From Streptomyces olivochromogenes (GTDB lineage Bacteria; Actinomycetota; Actinomycetes; Streptomycetales; Streptomycetaceae), in assembly GCF_021538895.1 (NCBI RefSeq), contig NZ_JADDRL010000061.1, positions 1-56,504 of the forward strand: a DNA stretch of 56,504 bases. The letters are read 5' to 3'. The notes below the pieces were generated by a model. It was given only the letters and a program-made list of their open reading frames with translations. It did not search any database and had not been told where the DNA came from. This document shows, piece after piece, positions 47,015 to 55,543 of the stretch. The translations under genes were made by a program, and so were the position numbers. Each line of letters starts with the position of its first letter. The first letter of the stretch is position 1.

Positions 47015-48136
47015 TCACGGCAGTCGCGGACGGGACCCGACCTCGGCCCGGTCCGCCGCCCGCGCCCCCTCCGTCCAGCCCGCCGCGTCGCTGACCCCGC
47101 GCAGCCGGGTGGTGGTCGTCTCCGGGAACATGCGCTCCATGCGGGTGGTCACGGCGGTCTCGCGGGTGGCCAGCACCGGGAGCAGATCCTGGGTGACCTG
47201 GGTCTCGGCGGCGGCCGCGAGGCGGTCGCCGACGCGGTGGGCGTAAGCCGCGAGGAAGGACTGCCGGAAGGTCTTGGTGCGCTTGCGCCCGCCCGCGCGT
47301 TGGGCGGCCTCCGCCTTCGTCATCGCGTGGGTGGCCTGCACGAGGAGCGAGGTGTAGAGGAGTTCGACCGCCTCCAGGTCGCCCTCGAAGCCGACGACCG
47401 TGGAGAAGCACAGCGGTTCGTTCCACACGGCACGGCAGTGGTTCGCGGTGGCGACGGCGTCCAGCAGCACCGCCTTGGCCTGTTCGTACGGCGGCTCGAC
47501 CCCGATCCGGCAGGCGCCGGGCGCGTCGGCGGCGGGTGCGTCGGCCGCAAGCAGGGCCTCGTCGATGCTGTGCCGGGCCATCAGCTCCTGCGCCTTGGCG
47601 CTGAGCGCCTCCGCCTCCTCCGGGAACCCGGTCGCCTCCGCCTTGGCGAGCAGCGCCCGGATGCGGGTGAGCATGCGGGAGGCCGGCCGCGGGCCTTCCT
47701 GGCCCTCCCGGCGCGGGCGCGGCTCGTCGAGGGGCTCCAGGGCGGGCAGGCGCAGCAGCAGGCGGTACAGCTCCAGGACCGCGGTCGCGTGCGAGAACCG
47801 GTCGCCGCCGCGCGGGGCGCCGTCGGGGAGCGCGTGGAGCTGGGCGGTCCAGCGGGGGCCGCGCGGGCGGTCCTGCGGCACCTGGGCGCGGATCAGGGCC
47901 GCCGCCCGCTCGACGTGCATCTGGTCGAGTTCGCGGCGTACCAGGCGTACGACGTCGGCGGGCTGCCAGCCGCGCCGCCAGGCCGCCGCCACGAACTCCT
48001 CTCCCCGCCGCGCGAGTTCGGTGTCGGCGCCGGGGTCGGCCGCGAGGAGGGACGCCGCCGTGTCGAGGCCGGAGTCGGTGTCGTCGTAGAGGGCGGCCGC
48101 GAAGGCTCGCTCGACGGTGCTGGTCGTACTGCTCAC
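47015..48136 (-). CDS. DUF2786 domain protein
   Basis: A 373-residue cytoplasmic protein. The DUF2786 signature is MLTRIRALLAKAEATGFPEE, then AEALSAKAQELMARHSIDEA. The C-terminal half contains GVEPPYEQAKAVLLDAVATA, NHCRAVWNEPLCFSTVVGFE, LLYTSLLVQATHAMTKAEAA and RTKTFRQSFLAAYAHRVGDR, a pattern seen in several phage and bacterial proteins of unknown role, often with a zincin-like or nucleic-acid-related guess. I cannot assign activity. The GTG at 48136 (MSSTTSTVERAF) starts the conserved sequence. It is divergent from the HTH-ClpN gene. Confidence 0.85.
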   Translation of the reverse strand: MSSTTSTVERAFAAALYDDTDSGLDTAASLLAADPGADTELARRGEEFVAAAWRRGWQPADVVRLVRRELDQMHVERAAALIRAQVPQDRPRGPRWTAQLHALPDGAPRGGDRFSHATAVLELYRLLLRLPALEPLDEPRPRREGQEGPRPASRMLTRIRALLAKAEATGFPEEAEALSAKAQELMARHSIDEALLAADAPAADAPGACRIGVEPPYEQAKAVLLDAVATANHCRAVWNEPLCFSTVVGFEGDLEAVELLYTSLLVQATHAMTKAEAAQRAGGRKRTKTFRQSFLAAYAHRVGDRLAAAAETQVTQDLLPVLATRETAVTTRMERMFPETTTTRLRGVSDAAGWTEGARAADRAEVGSRPRLP

Positions 48137-48285
48137 TCGTCGATCGTGCCATGGGCCACCGACAGCGGTCGGCGGCTGTCCACACCCTGTGGACAGCCGT
48201 ACGGTCACGTGGGCGGGGGCGGCGGTGCACCGAAGTGACGAAGCCGGTCCCCAGGACACCCGGGGCACCCAGGACGCCCCGCACC

Positions 48286-48330
48286 GTCAACTCCCGGTTG
48301 ACGGTGCGGGGCTGTCAACCTACGGTTGAC
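48286..48330 (+). promoter_or_regulatory. Autoregulatory-type promoter with two GTCAAC-N5-GTTGAC operators
   Basis: Operator 1 is at 48286-48302, extended to a perfect 14-bp inverted repeat (48277-48311); operator 2 is at 48314-48330. The -35 TTGACG (48298-48303) overlaps operator 1, and the -10 TACGGT (48321-48326), 17 bp on, is within operator 2. The start site falls on the ATG at 48333. Confidence 0.75.
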
Positions 48331-48332
48331 AC

Positions 48333-49076
48333 ATGACGACGAACCCTTCCGGCACGGCATCGGTACGCCTCGACGACCTGATCGAGGCCATCAAGAAGGT
48401 CCACGCGGAACCTCTCGACCAGCTCCAGGACGCGGTGATCGCCGCCGACCACCTGGGCGACGTCGCCGACCACCTGATCGGCCACTTCGTCGACCAGGCG
48501 CGGCGTTCCGGCGCCTCCTGGACGGACATCGGCAAGAGCATGGGCGTCACCCGGCAGGCGGCGCAGAAGCGCTTCGTGCCGAAGGAGTCCCTCGACCTGG
48601 ACCCCGCCCAGGGCTTCAGCCGTTACACCCCGCGCGCGCAGAACACCGTCATGGCCGCGCACAACGCGGCCAAGGCCGCGCACAACGCCGAGGTGCTGCC
48701 CGAGCACCTCGTCCTCGGCCTGCTCGCCGAGCCCGAGGGCCTCGCCGCGAAGGCCCTCGCCCAGCAGGGCGTCGGCCTCGACGCGATCCGCGAGGCCGCG
48801 GCCGCCGCGCTGCCGCCGGCGGCCGAGGAGGTGCCCGAGCTCGTCCCGTACAGCGCCGCCGCCAAGAAGCCCTTGGAGCTCACCTTCCGTGAGGCGCTCC
48901 GCCTCGGCCACAACTACATCGGCACCGAACACCTCCTGCTGGCCCTGCTGGAGTACGAGCACGGCGAGGGTGTGCTCAGCGGCCTCGGCATCACCAAGGA
49001 GAAGGCCGAGCAGTACGTCACCAAGGTGCTCGCGCAGCTGCTGCAGACCCGCGAACAGCAGCGGCCCGAGAGCTGA
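48333..49076 (+). CDS. HTH and Clp N-terminal domain protein (ClpC2-like regulator)
   Basis: A 247-residue protein without any AAA+ ATPase module. The N-terminal part has a helix-turn-helix, GASWTDIGKSMGVTRQAAQK (about residues 60-81). The C-terminal part carries two Clp-N repeats: AHNAAKAAHNAEVLPEHLVL and FREALRLGHNYIGTEHLLLA. In mycobacteria, ClpC2-type proteins of this kind bind ClpC1-targeting natural products and control their own gene. Here the start is preceded by two matching palindromes over the promoter, and no Shine-Dalgarno is present, so a leaderless, self-repressed gene is likely (inference). It is followed after 49 bp by the DNA polymerase. Confidence 0.9.
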   Translation: MTTNPSGTASVRLDDLIEAIKKVHAEPLDQLQDAVIAADHLGDVADHLIGHFVDQARRSGASWTDIGKSMGVTRQAAQKRFVPKESLDLDPAQGFSRYTPRAQNTVMAAHNAAKAAHNAEVLPEHLVLGLLAEPEGLAAKALAQQGVGLDAIREAAAAALPPAAEEVPELVPYSAAAKKPLELTFREALRLGHNYIGTEHLLLALLEYEHGEGVLSGLGITKEKAEQYVTKVLAQLLQTREQQRPES

Positions 49077-49095
49077 ACCCGCAGGTCACGGCGGA

Positions 49096-49118
49096 TTGTC
49101 AGTGCCGCCTGCCACACT
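49096..49118 (+). promoter_or_regulatory. PafBC-type DNA-damage promoter of the DNA polymerase gene
   Basis: TTGTCAGTG, 8 bp, then CACACT, ending 7 bp before the ATG at 49126. The 9-bp box is exact; the -10 has C in its first position. The placement implies a leaderless transcript. Confidence 0.6.
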
Positions 49119-49125
49119 CGCGACC

Positions 49126-50811
49126 ATGACCGACCGGTGGGCACTCGCCCCGGCCGAGGACGGCGGCGCCGAGCTCGCCCCCCTCGGTCCGGACGGGCTG
49201 CCCGTCGGCCCGGTGCGGCGGGAGCCCGATCTCGCCGAGGCGGTGCGGAGCCGTCCGGAGGTGACGCGCTGGGTGTGGCGGTCGACCCCCGAGGTCTATC
49301 CGCGTCTGCTCGCCACGGGGGTGCGAGTGGAGCGGTGCTACGACATCGAGGACGCCGAGACCCTTCTGCTGGGCCACGAGGGGCGGTCGGGCGAGCCGCG
49401 TTCGGCCGCCGCCGCCCTGGCCCGCCTCCGCGGCGGCCCCGTACCGCCCGATCCGCCGCTGCGCTCCGCCGAACCGGGCGCGCAGTCCCCACTGTTCGAA
49501 CCGCAGGGCGCCCGTCTGCCGCTCGCCGACCTCCTCGCCGTCTACGCCGAGCAGCAGCGGCGGCACGACCGGGCCGCCCACCCCGACCGGATGCGGCTGC
49601 TGACCGCCGCCGAGTCGGCGGGGATGCTGGTGGCCGCCGAGATGAACCGGGCGGGACTGCCGTGGAGCGCGGACGTCCACCGCGAGGTGCTGCGCGAACT
49701 GCTCGGCGAGCGGTACGCGGGCGGTGGCGAGCCGCGCCGGCTGGCCGAGCTCGCGGACGAGGTGTCGGCGGCGTTCGGCCGCCGGGTGCGGCCCGATCTG
49801 CCGGCCGATGTGGTCAAGGCCTTCGCCCAGGCCGGGATCAAGGTGAAGTCCACCCGCCGCTGGGAGATCGAGTCCATCGACCACCCGGCCGTGAAGCCCC
49901 TGCTCGAGTACAAGAAGCTGTACCGGATCTGGGTCGCGCACGGCTGGTCCTGGCTGCAGGACTGGGTGCGGCAGGGGCGGTTCCGGCCGGAGTTCCTCGC
50001 CGGCGGGACGGTCACCGGGCGCTGGGTGACCAACGGCGGGGGCGCGCTGCAGATCCCCAAGGTGATCCGGCGGGCCGTGGTCTCCGACCCGGGCTGGCGG
50101 CTGGTGGTGGCAGACGCCGACCAGATGGAGCCGCGCGTGCTGGCTGCCATCTCCCGCGACCCGGGTCTCATGGAGGTGGCCGGGCGCGAGACCGACCTCT
50201 ACCAGTCCGTCTCCGACCGCGCCTTCTCCGGCGACCGCGACCAGGCCAAGATCGCCGTGCTCGGCGCGGTCTACGGCCAGACCTCCGGCGACGGCCTGAA
50301 GAACCTCGCCGCGCTCAGACGCCGCTTCCCGGCCGCCGTGGCGTACGTCGACGAGGCGGCCCGGGCCGGCGAGGAGGGGCGGCTGGTGCGGACCTGGCTG
50401 GGCCGGACCTGTCCGCCGGCCGCGCGGACGGGCGAGGACGCGGCCGAGGAGGCCGGCATCCCCTCCGGGGAGGAGGAGAGCGAGGACCGGCAGTGGGTCC
50501 CCGGCTACGCCTCCACCAACGCCCGCGCCCGCGGCCGCTTCGCCCGCAACTTCGTGGTCCAGGGCAGCGCCGCCGACTGGGCCCTGCTGATGCTCGCCGC
50601 GCTGCGCCGTTCCTGCGCGGACCTGGCGGCCGAACTGGTCTTCTTCCAGCACGACGAGGTGATGGTGCACTGTCCGAAGGAGGAGGCCGAGACGGTCGTG
50701 GCGGCGATACGCGAAGCCGCGGACCTGGCGGGGCGGTTGACGTTCGGCCGGACGCCCGTGCGGTTTCCGTTCACCACGGCGGTGGTGGAGTGCTATGCCG
50801 ACGCGAAGTGA
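49126..50811 (+). CDS. Family A DNA polymerase with 3'-5' exonuclease-like N-terminus
   Basis: A 561-residue second PolA-like enzyme, distinct from the housekeeping DNA polymerase I. Polymerase motif A is VVADADQMEPRVLAAISRDP, motif B is DRDQAKIAVLGAVYGQTSGD and motif C is FFQHDEVMVHCPKEEA, with both catalytic Asp present. The template/thumb segment GTVTGRWVTNGGGALQIPK also fits. The N-terminal 170 residues are where a 3'-5' exonuclease-type domain is expected, but the DEDD carboxylates are not evident, so proofreading is doubtful. No 5' nuclease is present. Preceded by a PafBC-type promoter, it is probably DNA-damage inducible. Its stop abuts that of the AfsR-like gene (TGATCA). Confidence 0.93.
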   Translation: MTDRWALAPAEDGGAELAPLGPDGLPVGPVRREPDLAEAVRSRPEVTRWVWRSTPEVYPRLLATGVRVERCYDIEDAETLLLGHEGRSGEPRSAAAALARLRGGPVPPDPPLRSAEPGAQSPLFEPQGARLPLADLLAVYAEQQRRHDRAAHPDRMRLLTAAESAGMLVAAEMNRAGLPWSADVHREVLRELLGERYAGGGEPRRLAELADEVSAAFGRRVRPDLPADVVKAFAQAGIKVKSTRRWEIESIDHPAVKPLLEYKKLYRIWVAHGWSWLQDWVRQGRFRPEFLAGGTVTGRWVTNGGGALQIPKVIRRAVVSDPGWRLVVADADQMEPRVLAAISRDPGLMEVAGRETDLYQSVSDRAFSGDRDQAKIAVLGAVYGQTSGDGLKNLAALRRRFPAAVAYVDEAARAGEEGRLVRTWLGRTCPPAARTGEDAAEEAGIPSGEEESEDRQWVPGYASTNARARGRFARNFVVQGSAADWALLMLAALRRSCADLAAELVFFQHDEVMVHCPKEEAETVVAAIREAADLAGRLTFGRTPVRFPFTTAVVECYADAK

Positions 50812-53800
50812 TCAGCACGTGCCGCCGAGCAGCTCCCGCAGCTCGGCCACGACCTCCTTGGCGTCCGTGCCGTCCAGGGCCGTGAGCGCCGCGCGCCAGC
50901 TGTCGTACGCCTCCTGCGCCCGCCCCTGTTCGCGCAGCACCAGCCCCCGCTGGTGGCGGGCCAGACCGCCCATGTAGCGGTCGGCGCGGGCGTCCGCGCG
51001 GTGCAGCAGCTCCGCGCACTCGTGCCCGGCGCGTTCCGAGCGGCCCAGCCCGCGCAGCGCGCGGACCAGGCCGAGCCGGGTCTGGGACTCGCCGTGCCAG
51101 TCGCCGTGGCCGCCGAGGATGCGCAGGCTCTCCTCGAAGTGCGTGGCGGCGGCCGCCGGTTCGCCGAGGGTGAGGTGGGCGTAGCCGATGTTGCAGCGGG
51201 CCGAGTGCTGCACGATGACGGCGCCGATCGCGTCGCCGATCGCCAGCGAGCGGCGGTGCTGCTCGATCGCGGCCCGGGGGTCGGTGTGCTCGTACAGGTT
51301 GCCCAGGTGGCTGTAGGTGACGGCCTCGCCGTAGGGGTCGTTCAGCTGCCGCGAGTATCCGAGGCTCCGCCGCAGCGCCTCCTCCGACTCGGCGTACCGG
51401 CCGAGCCCCTCCAGCAGCAGTCCCCGGTTGTTGAGGCAGCGGCGGATCCAGGAGACCACGACGAGGCGCTGCCAGATGGCCAGGGCCCGGTCGGTGAGGG
51501 CCAGGGCGTCGTTCTGGCGGCCGGTCAGGAAGTGCAGCCCGGCGAGGTCGCCCAGCGCGTACGCCTCGGCGGCCGCGTCCCCGAGGCACCGCGCCGTCCC
51601 CAGGGCGGCCCGGCCGAGCACCTCCATCTCGGCGACGCGGCCGCTGCGCTGGACGTAGGGGAAGAAGAGGCGGATGAGCGTGGAAAGAGGGGCGAGGGGG
51701 GCGAGGGGCGCGGTCGTCGCCGGCGGTTCGGGATGGGGCGGGGGCGGGTTCGGGTGGGAGTCCGGGTTCGCGCCGGAGTCCAGGGTGACGCCCGAGTCCA
51801 GGTTGGCGTCGGAGTCCGGGCGGGCGTGGCGTTCCACCAGGGCCACGACGTTCTCCAGCTCCGTGTCGCCCCAGGCGAAGGCCTCTGCGGAGGAGGCGAA
51901 GGGCGGGACGGCCGCCACGTCGGCCGCGTGCTCGGGCGGCTGCGCGGCGCTCGGGCGGCGGCGGTCGTCCTGGTCGAGGCCGGGTTCGACGATGGCGGTC
52001 AGGACGCGTTCGGCGACGGCGGCGTACCAGCGCAGGGCGGTGACGGCCGCCTCGGTGCCCTCGTCGGCGTCGGTGAGTTCGCGGGCGAAGTCGCGGACCA
52101 GGTCGTGGGGTGCGTAGCGGCCGTACGCCGTCTCCTCCAGGAGGGCCACGTCGACCAGGCGGTCCAGGGCGGCCTCGGCCCGGCGCTCGTCGGTACCGGT
52201 GAGGCGGGCGATGAGTGGTGCACCGTACGTCGGGAGGTCCAGGGCGCCGATGCGGCGCAGGGCGAGGGCCGCGTCCTGGTCGGCCTCGCGGTCGGAGGCG
52301 GCGAGGGCGTCGTGGGCGACGGCGAGCGAGCGGCGGACGCTCAGGTCGTCGTACTCCAGGTGGTGCAGGCGCCCTTCCGTGGCGGTCAGTTGGCCGGCCA
52401 GCACGTCCGGGGTGAGGGCGGTGCGGGCGGCGAGGCGGGCGGCGACGACGCGGAGGGCCAACGGCAGGCGGCCGGTGAGGTGGACGAGGGGGTGGGCGGC
52501 GTCCAGGCTGTCGCGGCCGCTCACCGCGCGCAGAAGCGCCGCGCTGTCCTCGCCGGTCAGGGGGGTGAGCGGGAAGCGGCGGGCGCCGTCGAGGGCGGTG
52601 AGCGGGGAGCGGCTCGTGACGATGACGGCACAGCCCGGGCCGGCCGGCAGCAGGGGGCGTACCTGGGCGGCGTTCGCGGCGCCGTCGAGGACCATCAGGG
52701 TGCGGGTGGGGGCGAGGAGGGAGCGGAGGAGGGCGCTGGCGGCGTCGGGGTGGTCGGGGATGCTGCGGGGGGTGGCGCCGAGGTCTCTGAGAAGGGCGGT
52801 GAGGGCTTGGGTGGGGGCGAGCGGGGGGACGCCGGGGGTGGCGCCGTGCAGGTTCACGTAGAGCTGGCCGTCGGGGAACCGGGCCCGGAGGGTGTGGGCC
52901 GTGTGGAGGGCGAGGGCGCTCTTGCCCACGCCGGCCATGCCGGTGATCACGGCGACGGTGTTCGTGGAGGTGAGGGTGTGGACGAGGTTGTTCAGTTCGG
53001 TGGTCCGGCCTGTGAAGTGGGCCGGGGGTGGGGGGAGTTGGGCCGGTGCGGGTGCGAGTGCCGGTGCCGGCGCGTGGGCGGGCACCCGGCCTTCGGCCGG
53101 GTCCGGGTTCCCACCGGCACCACCCGTGCGGGAGTCGGGGTCGGGTGCGGGTGGCCCCTGTGGGGTGTGCTCGCCGTCGGCGAGTGCCGGTTCGGTGGGG
53201 GCGGGCGCGCTTCGGGGTGCGGCCTCGGTGGTGGTGGGGCGCTTGATGAGGGCGCCGTCGGTCGACGCGACTTCCCCGTTGCGGAGGATCTCGATGTGGG
53301 CGTCGCGGATGGCCTGGCCCGGTTCGATGCCGAGTTCCTCGATCAGGCGGGTGCGGAGGTCGCGGTGGACGGCCAGGGCCTCGGCCTGGCGGCCGGTGCG
53401 GTGGAGGGCGAGCATGAGCTGGCGGTGGTAGGCCTCGCGCAGGGGGTGTTCGGCGACGAGCGCCGCCAGCTCCGGTACGAGACCGGTGAGGCGGCCGCCG
53501 CCGAGGGCGAGCTCGGCGTCGTAACCCCACTCGATCAGGAGCAGCCGCGCCTCCTCCAGGCGCTGCACGAAGGGGTACCCGCCGAGTTCGGTCGGCAGGC
53601 CGCTCAGCGGCGTGCCGCGCCACAGCGCGAGCGCCGCCGCGCACGCGCGGAGAACGCCCGCCCAGTCCCGGCGGGCATGCGCGGAGCGCGCCTCGGCGAC
53701 CCGGGCGTCGAAGACGTGGACGTCCAGCTCGCCCTGGTCGACCCGCAGCAGATATCCGGGCGACACGGCACGCAGCCGTTCGGGGTCGTCGAGGAGCCTG

Positions 53801-54066
53801 CGCAGCCGGGTGACGTGGTTGTGCAGCGAGGCCTGCGCGGACGCCGGCGGCGCGTCGCCCCACAGCGCGTCCTTGAGCGACTCGACCGAGACGACCCGGC
53901 CGGCCTCCAGCAGCAGCGCCGCGAGCAGGGCGCGCACCTTGGGGCTGCCGATCGCCCGCAGGAGATCGCTCTGGGCGGCCTCGGTCTTGTACGAAATACC
54001 GGACGGCGCACGGTCGTACAGCACCGGTGGTCCCAGCAGCCCGAACCGCAGCCCGCACCGCCGCAT
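50812..54066 (-). CDS. AfsR/SARP-family transcriptional regulator
   Basis: A 1084-residue large SARP. Domain order: OmpR-type winged helix (about 1-105: RFGLLGPPVLYD, KVRALLAALLLEAGRVVSVE, LHNHVTRLRRLLDDP), bacterial transcriptional activator domain (about 110-255), a Pro/Ala-rich linker, an NB-ARC ATPase (GMAGVGKSALALH, P-loop Lys382; TRTLMVLDGAANAAQVRPLL; CAVIVTSRSPLTALDGA) and C-terminal TPR repeats (about 760-1075). A second linker near 750-780 has four 18-bp repeats encoding DSG/DSD units. AfsR-like proteins integrate signals into antibiotic regulation; the target here is unknown. The ATG at 54066 (MRRCGLRFGLLG) is chosen, since upstream sequence in frame is not conserved-looking. Confidence 0.93.
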   Translation of the reverse strand: MRRCGLRFGLLGPPVLYDRAPSGISYKTEAAQSDLLRAIGSPKVRALLAALLLEAGRVVSVESLKDALWGDAPPASAQASLHNHVTRLRRLLDDPERLRAVSPGYLLRVDQGELDVHVFDARVAEARSAHARRDWAGVLRACAAALALWRGTPLSGLPTELGGYPFVQRLEEARLLLIEWGYDAELALGGGRLTGLVPELAALVAEHPLREAYHRQLMLALHRTGRQAEALAVHRDLRTRLIEELGIEPGQAIRDAHIEILRNGEVASTDGALIKRPTTTEAAPRSAPAPTEPALADGEHTPQGPPAPDPDSRTGGAGGNPDPAEGRVPAHAPAPALAPAPAQLPPPPAHFTGRTTELNNLVHTLTSTNTVAVITGMAGVGKSALALHTAHTLRARFPDGQLYVNLHGATPGVPPLAPTQALTALLRDLGATPRSIPDHPDAASALLRSLLAPTRTLMVLDGAANAAQVRPLLPAGPGCAVIVTSRSPLTALDGARRFPLTPLTGEDSAALLRAVSGRDSLDAAHPLVHLTGRLPLALRVVAARLAARTALTPDVLAGQLTATEGRLHHLEYDDLSVRRSLAVAHDALAASDREADQDAALALRRIGALDLPTYGAPLIARLTGTDERRAEAALDRLVDVALLEETAYGRYAPHDLVRDFARELTDADEGTEAAVTALRWYAAVAERVLTAIVEPGLDQDDRRRPSAAQPPEHAADVAAVPPFASSAEAFAWGDTELENVVALVERHARPDSDANLDSGVTLDSGANPDSHPNPPPPHPEPPATTAPLAPLAPLSTLIRLFFPYVQRSGRVAEMEVLGRAALGTARCLGDAAAEAYALGDLAGLHFLTGRQNDALALTDRALAIWQRLVVVSWIRRCLNNRGLLLEGLGRYAESEEALRRSLGYSRQLNDPYGEAVTYSHLGNLYEHTDPRAAIEQHRRSLAIGDAIGAVIVQHSARCNIGYAHLTLGEPAAAATHFEESLRILGGHGDWHGESQTRLGLVRALRGLGRSERAGHECAELLHRADARADRYMGGLARHQRGLVLREQGRAQEAYDSWRAALTALDGTDAKEVVAELRELLGGTC

Positions 54067-54505
54067 CACGCCGCCACTGCCTTCCCGCGCGGCCGGAACC
54101 GGCCGTGCTGCCCGCGGGCTCGCCCGCCGTCCCTGGCGGATTTCCGCCCTGTCCACGGCGATTTCCCGCCGCCCTGCCCCTGCCCGTACGGGCCGGAATC
54201 CGCTACGGTTCCGGCTTGTCCGCCCATTCTCCCGACGACTTCGCGCCAACCGCATCGCGACCACCGGGAGAACCGTTGGCCACATGTTAGCGATCCGTTG
54301 GTGCGCCCTGATGTGATCAATGCATCGGATCCGGCCCACCGGCGCGCGCATCATGCGCAGCTCGGGGGAGTGTCGCCGTAGGCCTGGTCCGGGGACGCAA
54401 GAGGGTCCCGGTCGGCGGAGGTGAACGACCGGGACCCTCGTCCCCCTCTTCTTCCTCGCCCCTCTCGCGCCCTCTCCTCCGCCTCTTCTCCGCGTCTTTT
54501 CCGCT
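54067..54505. other. 439-bp region upstream of the AfsR-like gene
   Basis: No gene is supported. An open minus-strand frame extends beyond the AfsR-like start to 54354 but reads as Arg-rich low-complexity sequence. The region should hold the AfsR-like promoter and contains the terminator hairpin of the glycosyltransferase at 54401-54439. Confidence 0.7.
54401..54439 (-). terminator. Terminator hairpin after the glycosyltransferase
   Basis: A perfect 14-bp stem (GAGGGTCCCGGTCG and its complement) with an 11-nt loop, 67 bp beyond the stop of the GT2 gene. Confidence 0.8.
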
Positions 54506-55408
54506 TCAGATCACCGGTGGGCGACCCAGCCTGGTCAGCCGCCAGACCGTCCGCCAGCGCATGGGGCGCCGTTCGCCGGCCGATTCGCGCAGACCTTCCA
54601 CGAACCCGCCGAGCCAGGCCCGCAGCCCGGACGCCGACCGGGTGCGGACCAGGGTGAGCAGCGTCCACACACCGAGGTGGACCGGGATCAGCGCGAGCGG
54701 CAGCCGGCGCCGTGCCAGCCAGACCCGGTTGCGGGCGGTGACCCGGTAGTAGATGGCGTGCCGGGCGGGCGAGGTCTTCGGGTGCTGGAGCAGCAGCTCG
54801 GGCGCGTAGAGGATCTTCCATCCGGCGTCGGCGGCCCGCCAGGCCAGGTCCGTCTCCTCGTGCGCGAAGAAGAACTCGGCGGGCCAGTCCCCGATCTCCG
54901 CCAGCATCGTCATGCGCAGGGCGTGCCCGCCGCCGAGGAACCCGGTCACATAGCCGCCCCGCAGCGGGTCCGCCGCCCCGACCCGGGGGACGTGCCGCTG
55001 CTGGGTCTCGCCGTGCTCGTCGGCGATCCGGAAGCCGACGATGCCCAGGCGCGGATCGGCCGCGTACAAGTCCCGTACGCGGCGCAGCACATCGGGTGCC
55101 ACCAGCAGCCCGTCGTCGTCCAGCTCCACCACGACGTCGACGTCGCCGTACTCCCGGAGCCGGGCGAGGGCGACATTGCGCCCGCCCGGGCAGCCGAGGT
55201 TGTCGTCGACGTCGATGGCGGTGACCTCGCCGGGCAGGGACAGCCACCGGCCGAAGTCGGGCAGCCGGCAGCCGTTCCCGACGATCACGATCCGGGCCGG
55301 GGCGACATCCTGCTTGGCCACCGACTCCAGCAGGGCGTCGACTTCGGCGGGACGGTTCCCCATGGTCACCACGGCGACCGCGATTCTCGGCTCCACCATG
55401 CCCGTCAC
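54506..55408 (-). CDS. Family 2 glycosyltransferase
   Basis: A 300-residue GT-A fold enzyme. The N-terminus IAVAVVTMGNRPAEVDALLE starts the Rossmann-like fold. IDVDDNLGCPGGRNVALARL and VVVELDDDGLLVAPDVLRRV contain the nucleotide-sugar and DxD-type metal motifs. FFFAHEETDLAWRAADAGWK is the ED/E-x-D acceptor-side motif usual in rhamnosyl- and galactosyl-transferase-like GT2 proteins. No membrane helix is strong, except weak hydrophobicity near LPLALIPVHLGVWTLLTLV. The start is GTG at 55408 or ATG at 55399. It follows the OvoA-like methyltransferase by 135 bp on the same strand. Confidence 0.93.
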   Translation of the reverse strand: MTGMVEPRIAVAVVTMGNRPAEVDALLESVAKQDVAPARIVIVGNGCRLPDFGRWLSLPGEVTAIDVDDNLGCPGGRNVALARLREYGDVDVVVELDDDGLLVAPDVLRRVRDLYAADPRLGIVGFRIADEHGETQQRHVPRVGAADPLRGGYVTGFLGGGHALRMTMLAEIGDWPAEFFFAHEETDLAWRAADAGWKILYAPELLLQHPKTSPARHAIYYRVTARNRVWLARRRLPLALIPVHLGVWTLLTLVRTRSASGLRAWLGGFVEGLRESAGERRPMRWRTVWRLTRLGRPPVI

Positions 55409-55543
55409 CCCATCCGGCAGACGGCGGCGTCCGCGTCCCTGCCGCGCGGCGCTCGCCGTTCACCAAGATGTTGCCTCAGGGCACGCGGTTCTCCCGACGC
55501 CGGTTCACTTTGCCGCCCTTTTACTGCGGTTTTGTACGGGCTC

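Noticed and set aside
48174..48198. Inverted pair GGCTGTCCACA / TGTGGACAGCC resembling two DnaA boxes
   Set aside because: Only two boxes, no cluster, no dnaA/dnaN or AT-rich unwinding region nearby; at most a titration site. It could equally be an operator for the divergent DUF2786 gene.
54067..54354. N-terminal extension of the AfsR-like protein by about 96 codons
   Set aside because: Arg-rich, unlike a protein domain, and the winged helix begins right after the ATG at 54066.
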